In this document: positions 34,201 through 43,913 of the stretch, piece by piece | Layout: every line of letters begins with the position of its first letter | Position numbering within the stretch: position 1 is the stretch's first letter | Source: Cloeon dipterum | Lineage: Eukaryota; Arthropoda; Insecta; Ephemeroptera; Baetidae | Length of the DNA stretch: 64,000 bases | Direction: 5' to 3' | Assembly (NCBI RefSeq): GCF_949628265.1 | Contig: NC_088787.1 | Span: forward strand, 34,584,844-34,648,843 | The notes under the pieces: model-generated | What the model was told of the DNA's origin: nothing | Database searches by the model: none | The model's input: the letters and a program-made list of their open reading frames with translations, nothing else | Program-made: the position numbers and the translations under genes

Positions 34201-36932
34201 CAGAAAATGCTGACTCGTCTTACTTCTGGTGCAATACCGGAAACAACATCACCAAAAATTGGGCTGGCGGAGAACCGAACTATAAAGACAAATCGGAAAA
34301 CTGCGTGCGAATGGAGATGATCAGAGGAGACAGAACTGTCAGACTCTCTGACGTCAAATGCTCATCAATAAGTGTATTTGCGTGCCAGGTAAATATGCAA
34401 TTGAAGCGCGGAAATGTTCATTTTTTAATGTTTTGCAGGGACCGAAAATCCCAACACCGTGCACCTCGCCAGTTTGCCCTAATTATATTTGCGAAAAGAA
34501 GGTTTAAAATATTTTGTTTATTTTTTAAGCAAATTTAATAAGGAGAGTGTTGTAAAACAGGCATCCATTTATAAAACACTAGCAGACAAAGCAACAAGAT
34601 ACATGATTAGTTAGTAATTTGTGGTCTAACTAAATTCGCAGCTTTTTTATGATATTTCTTGCAGATCAGCATCAGCAGGGGATTTGGATTAAAAACTTGA
34701 CGCGTGTCATCATGATAAGCTTTCCGAATGATACAAAAACTGTATGATGCCACAAACCAATTGCAAATAATTTAATATAAAATGAAAATAAAGTATGTAG
34801 ACTCGTTTTCTGCGTGTTGCGCCGTCGGATTGAAGCTGCTCAGCCTGCACCAGGATTTGATGTTCTCCTTTTTGGTCGGCGCTTTTAAAAGTAAGAACGC
34901 TTACGTTTTAACCTCTTTTTTTATAAAGGGTGTGAATTTTTAACGTTTTTCAAAACTATAGTTTGTCACGAAAGCATCCAATTTAGCACGGATTGTGCAA
35001 TTTTATGCCTTTTTTAACTGCTAACATCTGTGAACAAATGCAGAATTTTTAAATATTATATAATTACATTACCTAAGCAAGAAAATGAGACCACTGTTTA
35101 AAATAAAGCTGAAACAACTATAAAATTAATAAAAATTGAATTTTTAAGCCCCCCCCTCCCTAAAAAGAATAAATAATTTAATTTTTTTTTCTAAAAATTG
35201 ATATTTCTTGCACAAACACCGCTCTATATTTAAATGTCCTATTTAGGGGCAGGAATATCGGGCGAAAAATTCTGGACGTCGGCGACTGACGCTGGTTGCA
35301 AATACAACTTTGGCTTTTGTTCCACGAAAAGACTCTTGCGCGATCATACCAGGTTTATTTCTGAATAAGAAATGTTTATTATTAATTAAAATCTTGTGCT
35401 GATTGTGCTGAGTCAGGTGGGCGAAAGGACAGCCTGATCTTTCAGTAGCAAACGGAACTTGTGTTGCCGTAACACCTGATGGTCTTTTGCATGACGAACT
35501 CTGCACTAAAAAAATGAGATACGTTTGCGATGTACTTATTTCTTATCTCTGTGTCATGCAACATTTCTAAATTATTTCATTTCAGGGAAGAGTTCCAAAA
35601 TCGTCACTGTTTGATTCTGTTGAGAGAGAATGCGCGCAGGAGTTCAATTTTACGGAGAGTATGCGATTAATTGATTTTAATCCTGGAATATTCAATCCAA
35701 AGTTTTCTTCCAGGCGAAGTGAAGATTTTTTTGAATTCAACGCCGACTGATTTAAGAGCTAAATGTTTCTTAAAATGCTATGGCGAGGGAACAGGACTGG
35801 TCAGGACGTGGATTTAAAAAATTGAAAATTAAATAAAATACGTTTTTTAATTAGTTTGAAGACGGAAATTTAGCAGAGGACAAAATTTTCGCCAATTTTC
35901 AGAGAATGACGCTGGACAACATAGCGCAATTAATGGATATGTCCAATACCATGGATTTCTGCTCCAAATCAGCGAGTAATATTCGCATTTCTTTAATTTT
36001 GCAGGATTGAAATCTTTTTATTTCACGCAGAGGGCATGGATCCTTGCGATAAGTCCTCCAGTCTTCTCAGTTGCGGTCAAGAAAACTCGCCAGATTCGTT
36101 TGGGGAATTCGTGGACACAGTCGAACTATCTATAACGGTCTTTGATAATTTATACCTTATTCTTTTGGTTTAATAATTATGCAAAACATGCAGGAGTCGC
36201 CTCTCATTCTGACACCAGAAGAGGGAGTCTGTCCTGAATATGACTGCGCCGTTCAGGTATAATTATAGTAAAAATATTTTCTCCAAATATATCGTTTCTC
36301 ATATTTAATGGAAATTTAAGGCTGGGTCCAGAGCCACTGTTTTGAATGCCAAGAGTATTTAATATTATTACTCAATTTTTAGACATAAGTTTCTAAAACC
36401 TTATTATAGATTTCACGAAAACAACACTCTCCGGAACTTTTGCTTTCCAAATGACCAAAGTTTGCAACAAGAAATTCGCGGCATTCGAAACTGGTTTGCC
36501 GGTATATTAAATATTTTTTGTACATAAATATTGAACTAAATAATTAATTTCGGCAGCGATTCATGAGAGATAATCATGCAATGTGCTGTCAATACGGAAT
36601 GCGACTGGCGACAGTTGACACAAAGGAAAAGTACGACTGCATGATTCGGGGTCAAATCAGTAAACTGTAGATTATTTCGATAAAAATTCAATTTAAATTG
36701 GGTTTTAGCTTCAAAACTCAGCGCTGGAAAATTTTACGCCGTAGCTGCATCGCGTTTGGGCAAGCTGGACCGGCCCTCTTGGTGCTTCTCGAACGCCGAA
36801 TTCGACTTCACTCTCGGAGCGAACTCTTTTACCACTAACACGGCTGAAACTAACTATGCCATAACTTTTAGCTTTGAGAGACCTGAAATGCAGGCTGTGG
36901 AAAGAGTCTCTAATTTCTTGTGTGAAATATGA
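31245..36932 (+). CDS. CTLD-OBP chimeric secreted protein, plus-strand paralog (853 aa, 27 exons)
   Basis: Exons: 31245-31295, 31360-31390, 31447-31565, 31727-31795, 31848-31964, 32012-32131, 32242-32337, 33512-33631, 33687-33722, 33777-33810, 33858-33922, 33990-34098, 34150-34388, 34439-34501, 34670-34741, 34794-34890, 35247-35352, 35417-35531, 35586-35658, 35714-35799, 35855-35975, 36031-36137, 36194-36256, 36321-36354, 36410-36501, 36557-36659, 36709-36932. All phases agree (2562 nt with stop). Domains: signal peptide 1-22 (MGALHKFLILVLLLTYM); basic Cys-Cys stretch to about 67; Thr/Ser-rich 68-241; CTLD 1 about 254-402 with EPN at 364-366; linker 403-423; CTLD 2 424-553 with QPD at 520-522; OBP 554-682; Cys linker 683-714; CTLD 3 715-853. 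The OBP cysteines are 569, 595, 599, 642, 652 and 661, spacing C-x25-C-x3-C-x42-C-x9-C-x8-C, the classic insect OBP pattern. EPN and QPD are sugar-contact motifs of CTLDs; calcium ligands elsewhere were not checked. Ligands are unknown. Confidence 0.88.
32485..33449. mobile_element. Foldback element with 300-bp arms and a GC-rich core
   Basis: Left arm 32485-32787 and right arm 33143-33449 are near-perfect inverted copies (GTAGAACAAGATAGGACGGG on the left, CCCGTCCTATCTTGTTCTAC on the right). Each arm carries two copies of the palindrome TTGGCGATATCGCCAA near its outer end. The 355-bp core is strongly GC-rich and unique in the window. It sits in the intron between exons 7 and 8 of the plus-strand CTLD-OBP gene. 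No transposase. Target duplication not obvious. Confidence 0.88.
35586..36137 (+). other. Odorant-binding-protein domain inside the lectin gene
   Basis: Four exons (35586-35658, 35714-35799, 35855-35975, 36031-36137) encode residues 554-682: ECAQEF (C1), LRAKCFLKCYG (C2-x3-C3), AEDKIFANF, MDFCS (C4) and DPCDKSSSLLSC (C5-x8-C6). Phases are continuous with the CTLD exons on both sides and no start or stop separates them, so this is one gene rather than two adjacent ones, pending transcript evidence. Confidence 0.85.
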
Positions 36933-37514
36933 ATGCATAAAAGTTTTATAATTTTTGGGTTTTCACATTTGGGGAAGTTCATATTTCTGTTATGTTAAAT
37001 GATTTGCATGCTGCATAAATTTAAAGTTTTGTTTTATCATTGAATATCACGTGTTTGCCTCTATATGAAGCGGTGTTACGGGTTCACTTACAAATAAATT
37101 TCATTCGTGTATATAGAATGAAGATTTTTAAAGTTTTGAGCAGAATTATTAATGTAGTTTTTGTTAAAAAATAACCTGCACACGCAGATCGCTTTTGCCT
37201 TGTTAACTTTGTCTTGTTATGCAATTATTAAATAAACACTCACTGAAATTTAGGTGTTTGTTTCTATCACAAGCAAACTTTAAATTAGAAAAATATAATT
37301 TTGCGTAGCACAAATAGCGTTTTTAATACACTTGAGAACTCCCAACAAAATCAAGCTGTCTCAGAAAATGTGCGTCTTCAAAATTTTTTAATTATTATTT
37401 GTATATATTATTTTTATTTTCGTGATAAACGGCGGAATTTGGTCTGTAACCCCACAATCATGTTATGCAGATTATTTTCTTGAAAATTAAAAAAACTCGT
37501 GGCGTCGTGTTAAT
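36933..37514. other. 3' flank of the plus CTLD-OBP gene
   Basis: AT-rich; AATAAA at about 37095 and 37231 are candidate polyadenylation signals. No other feature. Confidence 0.4.
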
Positions 37515-38455
37515 TTTTTTACCCCAGACTTTCTAAATAATAGCGCCGCACGCAGAAAAAATAGGAATTTTCATATAAATCGTTATTTTATAACCTCAAA
37601 TCTCGGGTTCTAATTATCAGAATTGCAAAAACTGCATACCGTTCAACTCGTCTCAACCTCCCCTAGACACTTAGACAGCCAAAGGGGTTTGAGGGTGATC
37701 AACCATCATCCCCCTTCCACCCTGTTTATTAAAGTATCGAGAAAAATCACGTCATTGTGCACTTTCAGCACTTTTATTCGCTCTTCAAAACTCTCTTGAA
37801 TTGAAAAAATCTACCCTAAATTCCATTAAACATCTAGAGCAGGCTTAGGCAAGTCGAACGGTGTGTGGTTTTTGCAATTCTGACAATTATAACCCAAGAT
37901 GTAGCGATTTAAAAAATGAAAAAAATTAGCAAAAAATATTTTTTGCTAATATATTTTGTCAGCGCTAAATCTTTGGTTCTAACTATCAGAATTGCAAAAA
38001 CTACCCACCGTTGGACTCGTCTCAACCTGCCCTGACGAGCTGAAAGGGTGCCCAACCCTCTACCCCCAAGACGCAACACTTTTTTTCTTTTTTCGAGGGG
38101 GTTGAAGTATAGCAACTTACGGGTGGAGGGTAAGCACCCTTAAACCTTCAGCTGGTCAGGGCAGGTTGAGACGAGTCCAACATAGTGCGTAGTTTTTGCA
38201 ATTCCGATGATAAGAAGCCGAGAGATTTGGAATTGCAAAAAAAAAACGATAATTTGAGCAATTTGTCCTAGTAGCGGAAAAATTGCGCAACTTTCAACAA
38301 CCAAACGCGCATTTCTTTGTTGCAAGAAAATGGCAACAATCCATTTGACAATGAAAATTTGGGTGTTTGTTGAACGTTGCGCAATTTTACCGGGACCAGG
38401 ACGAATTCCTATTTTCTTTGCGCGCAACCACTTTCATTTTGAAAGTTTGAGGGCA
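37515..38455. repeat. Family B palindromic repeat, copy 5 (largest)
   Basis: The outer ends are inverted (AGACTTTCTAAATAATAGCG against TGAAAGTTTGAGGGC on the right). Inside are nested palindromes: CATACCGTTCAACTCGTC, GTCGAACGGTGTGTGGTTTT, ACCCACCGTTGGACTCGTC and GAGACGAGTCCAACATAGTG. A small TIR element (38265-38402) is inserted near the right end. Confidence 0.7.
38265..38402. mobile_element. Small TIR element nested in family B repeat
   Basis: Termini GTCCTAGTAGCGGAAAAATT with GCGCAACTTTCAACAA and the reverse, GTCCTGGTCCCGGTAAAATT with GCGCAACGTTCAACAA, about 37 bases each. It interrupts the right end of the family B copy (GATAATTTGAGCAATTT before it, GAATTCCTATTTTC after it). No second copy seen. 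Confidence 0.7.
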
Positions 38456-39396
38456 AAAATATTGATTAATGTCCCATAATTAATTAAATAAAGTCATTTT
38501 CAAGAATTTTTACCACGAAACAGTCAGTCTTAGACGGTTTTAAATGATTGAAAGTATATGGTTCGAACAGCATAAAATTGCATGTTTCTTGCTCATTTCA
38601 TGGTCCCGCGATGATTTGAAGCTAAGAAAAAAATAGGCAGCTGTCTATAAAATTCCCAGCCCCATAAATTCATGATTTGTTGCCTCAGAAGGGAAATTTT
38701 ACCTTTTAATTGCCACACCAGCGGAAAGCATAAAAATGAAATTTTACATCATTTGTTGAGCAATTTTTGCATCATACACTCGATTGTGATCAGTTAATAC
38801 ATATTATGCAATCGCCGCTTCCACAGCTCGATCAATCATAACGCCCGCGGAAATATAGATTGCGTTTCTACAGCAAATAGCAACTGTATAAAGGGACAAT
38901 GGCCCTATGGAGGATAGAAAATTATGTTCATCGATCTGGTTGAAACGCTCAAAATTTTGGCACAGTTTGTGTACGAGTTCTCGGGGATAAAACTCAATCT
39001 AAGAACGGTTTTTTCCCCGCAGAATCGAAATACTAATTTTTTAAAATAGACATGTTATTCGCTCAGATAAAATTTTTTTAGGATAATTGTCTGGATTCTT
39101 CAATCAGGTTTTTAAAATTAATCATCTCTTTATGTTTAATTAATTTTTTTAACTAATAAAAAACATCCCTTATATTTTTAATAGAATTTAAAGAAACCCA
39201 AATAGATGAAATGATAGCTAAAAATTCATGTACAATCATTAACAGCAATTAATTTAATGATGATTATCCTAAAATAAAATTTTCAATGGTATTGAAATTC
39301 GTAAAATAAAGTAATCAAATTAACACGTAATATTTAATTTGGGGCCGGTTTAAAACAAAGAAATGAATTATTTGAATAAAGAACATAACATTTGTT
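38456..39396. other. AT-rich intergenic
   Basis: No gene or repeat recognised. Confidence 0.4.
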
Positions 39397-39657
39397 TTAG
39401 AATTTTGTCACTGTCATGAACCTCGTCGGCCTGATATAACTGCCCCACCCCAACCCCCAAAACGCGCTCACACGGCGCGGCTGCCGGCCGACGTGCCAAG
39501 AAGCATTTTTTCCAAGATCAATGAAGAGCTTCGCCTGCCCGATTTTGAGAAAGCCTAAATCGTCAGCGCAGACGCATATCCGGCCTTGCACTTGAGCAAG
39601 AATACTGCAGGACGGCCACCACCCCGGCCGTTTTTGTATTTGCGAATCGACAATCAT
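39397..39657 (-). other. GC-rich island with an 86-codon open frame, uncertain
   Basis: Base composition jumps from AT-rich to GC-rich between about 39415 and 39640. A minus-strand frame of 86 codons spans it, with KRPGWWPS, FLKIGQAKLFIDLG and AFWGLGWGSYIRPTRF; no signal peptide and no family recognised. Alternatives are a non-coding RNA, an exon of a larger gene, or a fragment of a GC-rich transposon. Confidence 0.3.
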
Positions 39658-40955
39658 TTTATCATTTTTTTTTCAATAATCTTTTTCTGTATCGCCACGA
39701 AACACATTGTATTATTTTACCTTAATGAACGAGATTAAGATTTTTTCGAAAAATTCCGTGGCTTAATTTTATTGTAATCATCGTAATTATTGTGCCTAAT
39801 TTCGATTTTTGCCAACATAAAAAATGAGTGGTTTAAGGAGAAAAATTGGAACTTTTTATATTTAAATTAAATTAATGCTCAAACTTCGTAGCCATTTAAA
39901 GATTATAAAAGGTTAAATTTGGCAATTTGCGATTTTTTTGTATTTGTGCCATGAAAAAAATGGACCAGCAAACCGCTTTAAAAATCCCAGGCTTCAAATT
40001 AATATCAGAAATGTGAAAAGAATTTCTGCTAAAATCGCGGTGCCATCATCTGTCTCTCCTTTTTCAAGAATATTTTTTGCGCACCAGAAAGAGGCAGCGA
40101 GTTCAACGGCGGCAATGCCCCAGCCTCGCTCTTGCTGCTGCGGCGGAACAATTCGTGTTCGTGTTCGTGCTAAGCTGTGTTTTAATCTCTCCTCATTCAA
40201 CAAGCAGTCACGTGACACAGCTGCTGCCGCAGTGACAACGTGCTAGATTAGCGAAACATAGGCGCCACTTGCAGTTGCAGGCAGGCCGAAGACGAAAAAT
40301 CTGCAGGTCAGGCATGCGCACCACGCACCACGCTTCTTTCACTTCTGCTGCTGTCTACTGCCGCCATTCGCTATTGTTTTGGGGATTTGGTGTCTCCATA
40401 ATCCGCTAAATTATTTTGCATGATCGATTTTGCAAGGTTTTAAGAGAGGCATAGGGGCTGGTTTTGGCAGCATCCGCATCTGGAGGATCTGTGCTTTGCT
40501 TTGATGGTGAGTTTGGTGGCTGAATTATGTACCCCTTTTTTCTCTCCAACAGCGAGAAGTGTGCGCGGCTGGTCTGGGCTTATCCAATTAAACTGTGTTT
40601 CATTTGAGGATTGTTATGAGAAATAAGGAGAATTAAAATACTTAAGGGTACTTTTTTGATTCTCTTTAATTGCCGGAACATAACTGCAAAGGTCCTGATG
40701 CTGAGCTGGACCTCAGATTGCTTGCTTTTTATACTCTTCATGACTTCATGACTGTAACCATATTGTTTGTCCCTTTTATTGTTATGGAAAAGTCACAGTT
40801 TTCGCCGCCGAGTTACAGTTTTCGCCAGACGCCACCCCTACTTTAACATAAGAACTGGCGAGATGTGTAACCTGGCAGATACTGTAACTTTTCCATAACT
40901 CCATGTTGGCGTCATTCCTGATGTTTTTGCTCTTTTTCAGCCCCTTTACGTAGTG
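39658..40955. promoter_or_regulatory. Upstream and 5' untranslated region of the zinc-finger gene
   Basis: Positions 40090-40420 form a CpG-containing block with an NRF-1-like GCATGCGCA at 40312-40320 and a TGCTGCTG/CTGCCGCC-rich tract, followed by a likely 5' UTR exon with an intron ending at the acceptor TTTTTCAG before 40941. The first coding ATG is at 40956. Confidence 0.45.
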
Positions 40956-43913
40956 ATGGTCTCTGGACCCAAGTCAAAAAACGGGCAGGAGTCCGCCAAT
41001 GACAGTAAGTGAAATTAGATACGTGTTTTTTAAAAACGTTAGAACCTGTAAACTAAATTTTTTATTAAAATTATTAAAAATCATGCTATGTAATATTACA
41101 AACAATATTAGCATGTGATTGAGATTATAATTTCATTCTTTTAATACAATTTTTATAAATAAATTTCCCAAAAAATCACTTATTTCGTCGAAATCACTTT
41201 CAGCTGCGTCAGAATTGAATAATCATATTTTAATTTGTCAGGTGCCGCGGGCAGCGTTGGTTTGGTGCGGAGGCGTGGCTCCTCGCAGTGGCTCCGGCAA
41301 GACCCGGTGGCGAGCACGAGTTCTTCGGGCCGAAGCCTGTTCCAGCGGGCCGCCGACGGAGGCGCCAGTCTGCGAGTGGACAAGTGCCGCGTCGTCCTCA
41401 CGCGAATACCTGAGCTGGACGCCCTGACGAAGAACACGCCATCGGTGCGGCTGCCCCCAGAGGCCACGGAGGCGGACCTCCGCAAGACCCTCAACGACAC
41501 CAGGTCTGACAGAAATTATAGTTGGACAACGAGGAATTTGTTTCAATGAAATCGTTGCTTTTATTTTTATTCAGGAGTGAGCCTTCTGTGGATGAAGACC
41601 CGCAGTATGTCCTCAAGACTGAACCAAAGCTCTGCAAGGTGATATTATATTTTGAAATTTTTTGAATTTCTCACTCAAAAAACAAAACTTTTACGTAATA
41701 ACCTATGAAATTGCGTGTTCATTTTTTTATTTGTCTTTCACTGTGTTCAAACATACATAATCATCGTAAGAACTGTTCTCATCGTATTGAGCAAGTTTTT
41801 CTCTGACTCAGAATGTCGGTAAATTCAGGAATTAAATAAAAATTTGAATTTTTTGCTGCAGATCGATCTCGCCGCTCTTGGCCTGCCAGTTCCTCCTGAA
41901 GACATGCCAGACATTGACGTTCTGACGGTAATTATTAATATTTTAAAGAGGAATTGTAATTTTAAATGAGCAAATTTTCAGCCGTGTTGTTCGCAGATCG
42001 ACACGTTCTCGTTCGGACTCACTTCTTCCCCCACACTTCCAAAACCAACTCCTCACGTCGACCTCTATGATAAGGTGAGGCAATGAATCTGAATATTTCA
42101 TTGTTTTTTTGTGCACCTTTAAAATCTAGCTGTTTATCCTCATTCGCTCCTCGGTTGAAATAACTGCTCAGTGTTTGGAACTTTCAGCACCTCAACCCCT
42201 CACACCTTGTGCTGATGTTAGATTACGCAGAGTTTTGTGTAAATTAAAAACATTGGATGAAGTGTTAAGAGCTATATTTAATACTTTCTTTTTGAAAAGT
42301 GCAAAAATTCAGTAAAAAAGGATACAAATTATTAATGAAAGAGAAAATGAGGTTTCAGCCGGCCGTGCTGTGTCAGCCGGCATATTTTTGGTCACGTAGG
42401 CAGCCGCCAGCCGTAGTCAAACTTGGGCAGGGTGCGGCAGAGAAAATGTCTTCCGGTCTTCCAGGCCGGTGAAATTGGCCAGTCGCCGCCAACAGTAAAA
42501 TTCTGCTAAGCCGATCCCGCTAGTCGCCGCCCGTAAATCTTTCAGCTGAGGCCTGTAAAATAAAAATAAATTAACTCTTTCAATATTTTTTAGATAAATC
42601 CTCTTAATAGAGTGACCAGATTATACCATGAAATCCTTTAGGAGCAGTTTTAATCGAGTATAGTTTAGTCCTGTAATTTGTGGAAAATAATTTGGTCCTT
42701 GTCTTAAAATTAAGAATTATTTTTATGCGCTGCCCTGGTTTCTGAAATTCCTGAGTTTTCTATCAATAGAATTTTTGCCAATTACCAATAGATGGCACCA
42801 ACGGTTCTTATTTCTAAATAGTAAACAACGAAGACTCTTAATTTCTTAAAAAAAAATCAAAATAAAATCTCAAAGTTTCGAACATTTTCTCGAGGTCTCA
42901 GCCGGGAGATTTGAGGCGGCCGGCCATTTTCACTTTAACAGAATTCGCTGCTGTGCATTTGTGGCAGAGGCGGAGGAATAAAGGCGCAAAGGCGGCCGCT
43001 GCTTGTAGCCCGCGGCCTCCATGGCCGCCTCCTCTCCTGGCCGCTCGATCACACCAAATGGACATTGTGCTGGTCTTCGAAAATCAGAACCAAGCTCACG
43101 TTGTGCCAGACACTTTAGACGTGCCGAGGAGAGGAGACACTCACAATCAGCCAAAAAAATTTGTCTGGCGGTGACTGGCCATTTTCACCGGCGGCTGAAA
43201 ATATTTCAAACGTTAAGTTAGATTGTGCTTTGGAACGAATGGGTCAAAAGACATTTTTTCTCCTGCCCTTTTTAATTTTTGATCCTCTTTCACCAGCTGC
43301 TGTCCCAAAATTTGCTGGCTATGGCTTGGCGCAGAGAGAGATTGAGCAATACTTGAAATTGAACAGTTCCTTGGTCCTGATTCAATTACTGTTTATTGCA
43401 GAGATAAACTGTTGCTAATTTTCACAAACAATCAACTCCATATTGAACTTCTCCCAATAGTAAACAATGCAAAATTTCTTAATTGTTGACCTGTAAAGCT
43501 CTATTTTAAAATCAAATATTGTATTTTTTAAAAAACGTATTAACCATTGTTTTCTGTGATAGCTGTCTCATGTTGTAGCTAAAATTTTGTCGAGAGATTT
43601 CACTTTTTATAAACAAACCTTTTTTTTCCAGAACTTCCCAGTCATCGAGGGCCGCCGCGTGGAGGTGCACTGTTGCGAGTGTCTGAGGCTGATGAGCGTG
43701 AAGGAATTCGTCAAGCACCTTTCTGTCTGCCTGAAAAACGGAGAGCAGTGTCCTTTGTGCGGCAGGTGCAAGCCGATGGAAGGCCTTTCGTCCCACGTCC
43801 TGCGCCACTTTATCCTCAACGAGCTTCGACAGCCCGTTTGCTGCCCTTTGTGCCCATCTGTGCTGTACAACGAGGCCAACCTGACGATGCACGAGCTCTC
43901 CATCCACCTCTGA
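40956..43913 (+). CDS. Zinc-finger-like protein, six exons, 271 aa
   Basis: Exons 40956-41004, 41242-41503, 41575-41638, 41862-41927, 41982-42074 and 43632-43913 join in frame (816 nt with TGA). The N-terminal two thirds is low-complexity, basic then Pro/Asp-rich, without a recognised fold. The C-terminal exon (residues 179-271) is Cys/His-rich: HCCECLRLM...HLSVC, CPLCGRC...SHVLRHF, and CCPLC...LTMHELSIHL, three zinc-binding units of C2H2 or ribbon type. Position 41982 has an alternative in-frame acceptor 15 bases later. Intron 5 (about 1.56 kb) contains two opposed family D repeats. A decayed copy lies at 52830-54065. Function unknown; nucleic-acid or protein binding is a family-level guess. 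Confidence 0.75.
42355..42555 (-). repeat. Family D repeat, copy 3 (reverse), intronic
   Basis: Shares CAGCCGGCATATTTTTGGTC, GTAGGCAGCCGCCAGCCGTA and CGTAAATCTTTCAGCTGAGG with the other copies, reverse orientation, in intron 5 of the zinc-finger gene. Confidence 0.6.
42893..43330 (+). repeat. Family D repeat, copy 4 (forward), intronic, interrupted
   Basis: Ends GGTCTCAGCCGGGAGATTTG and TTTGCTGGCTATGGCTTGGC; the middle has TTTTCACCGGCGGCTGAAAA. A GC-rich insert of about 200 bases (42955-43160) splits it. Opposite orientation to copy 3, so the intron can fold back. Confidence 0.6.

Noticed and set aside
39397-39657. A neuropeptide precursor (RF-like C-terminal block, basic sites)
   Set aside because: No signal peptide, no repeated amidation sites; the match is to generic short motifs only.
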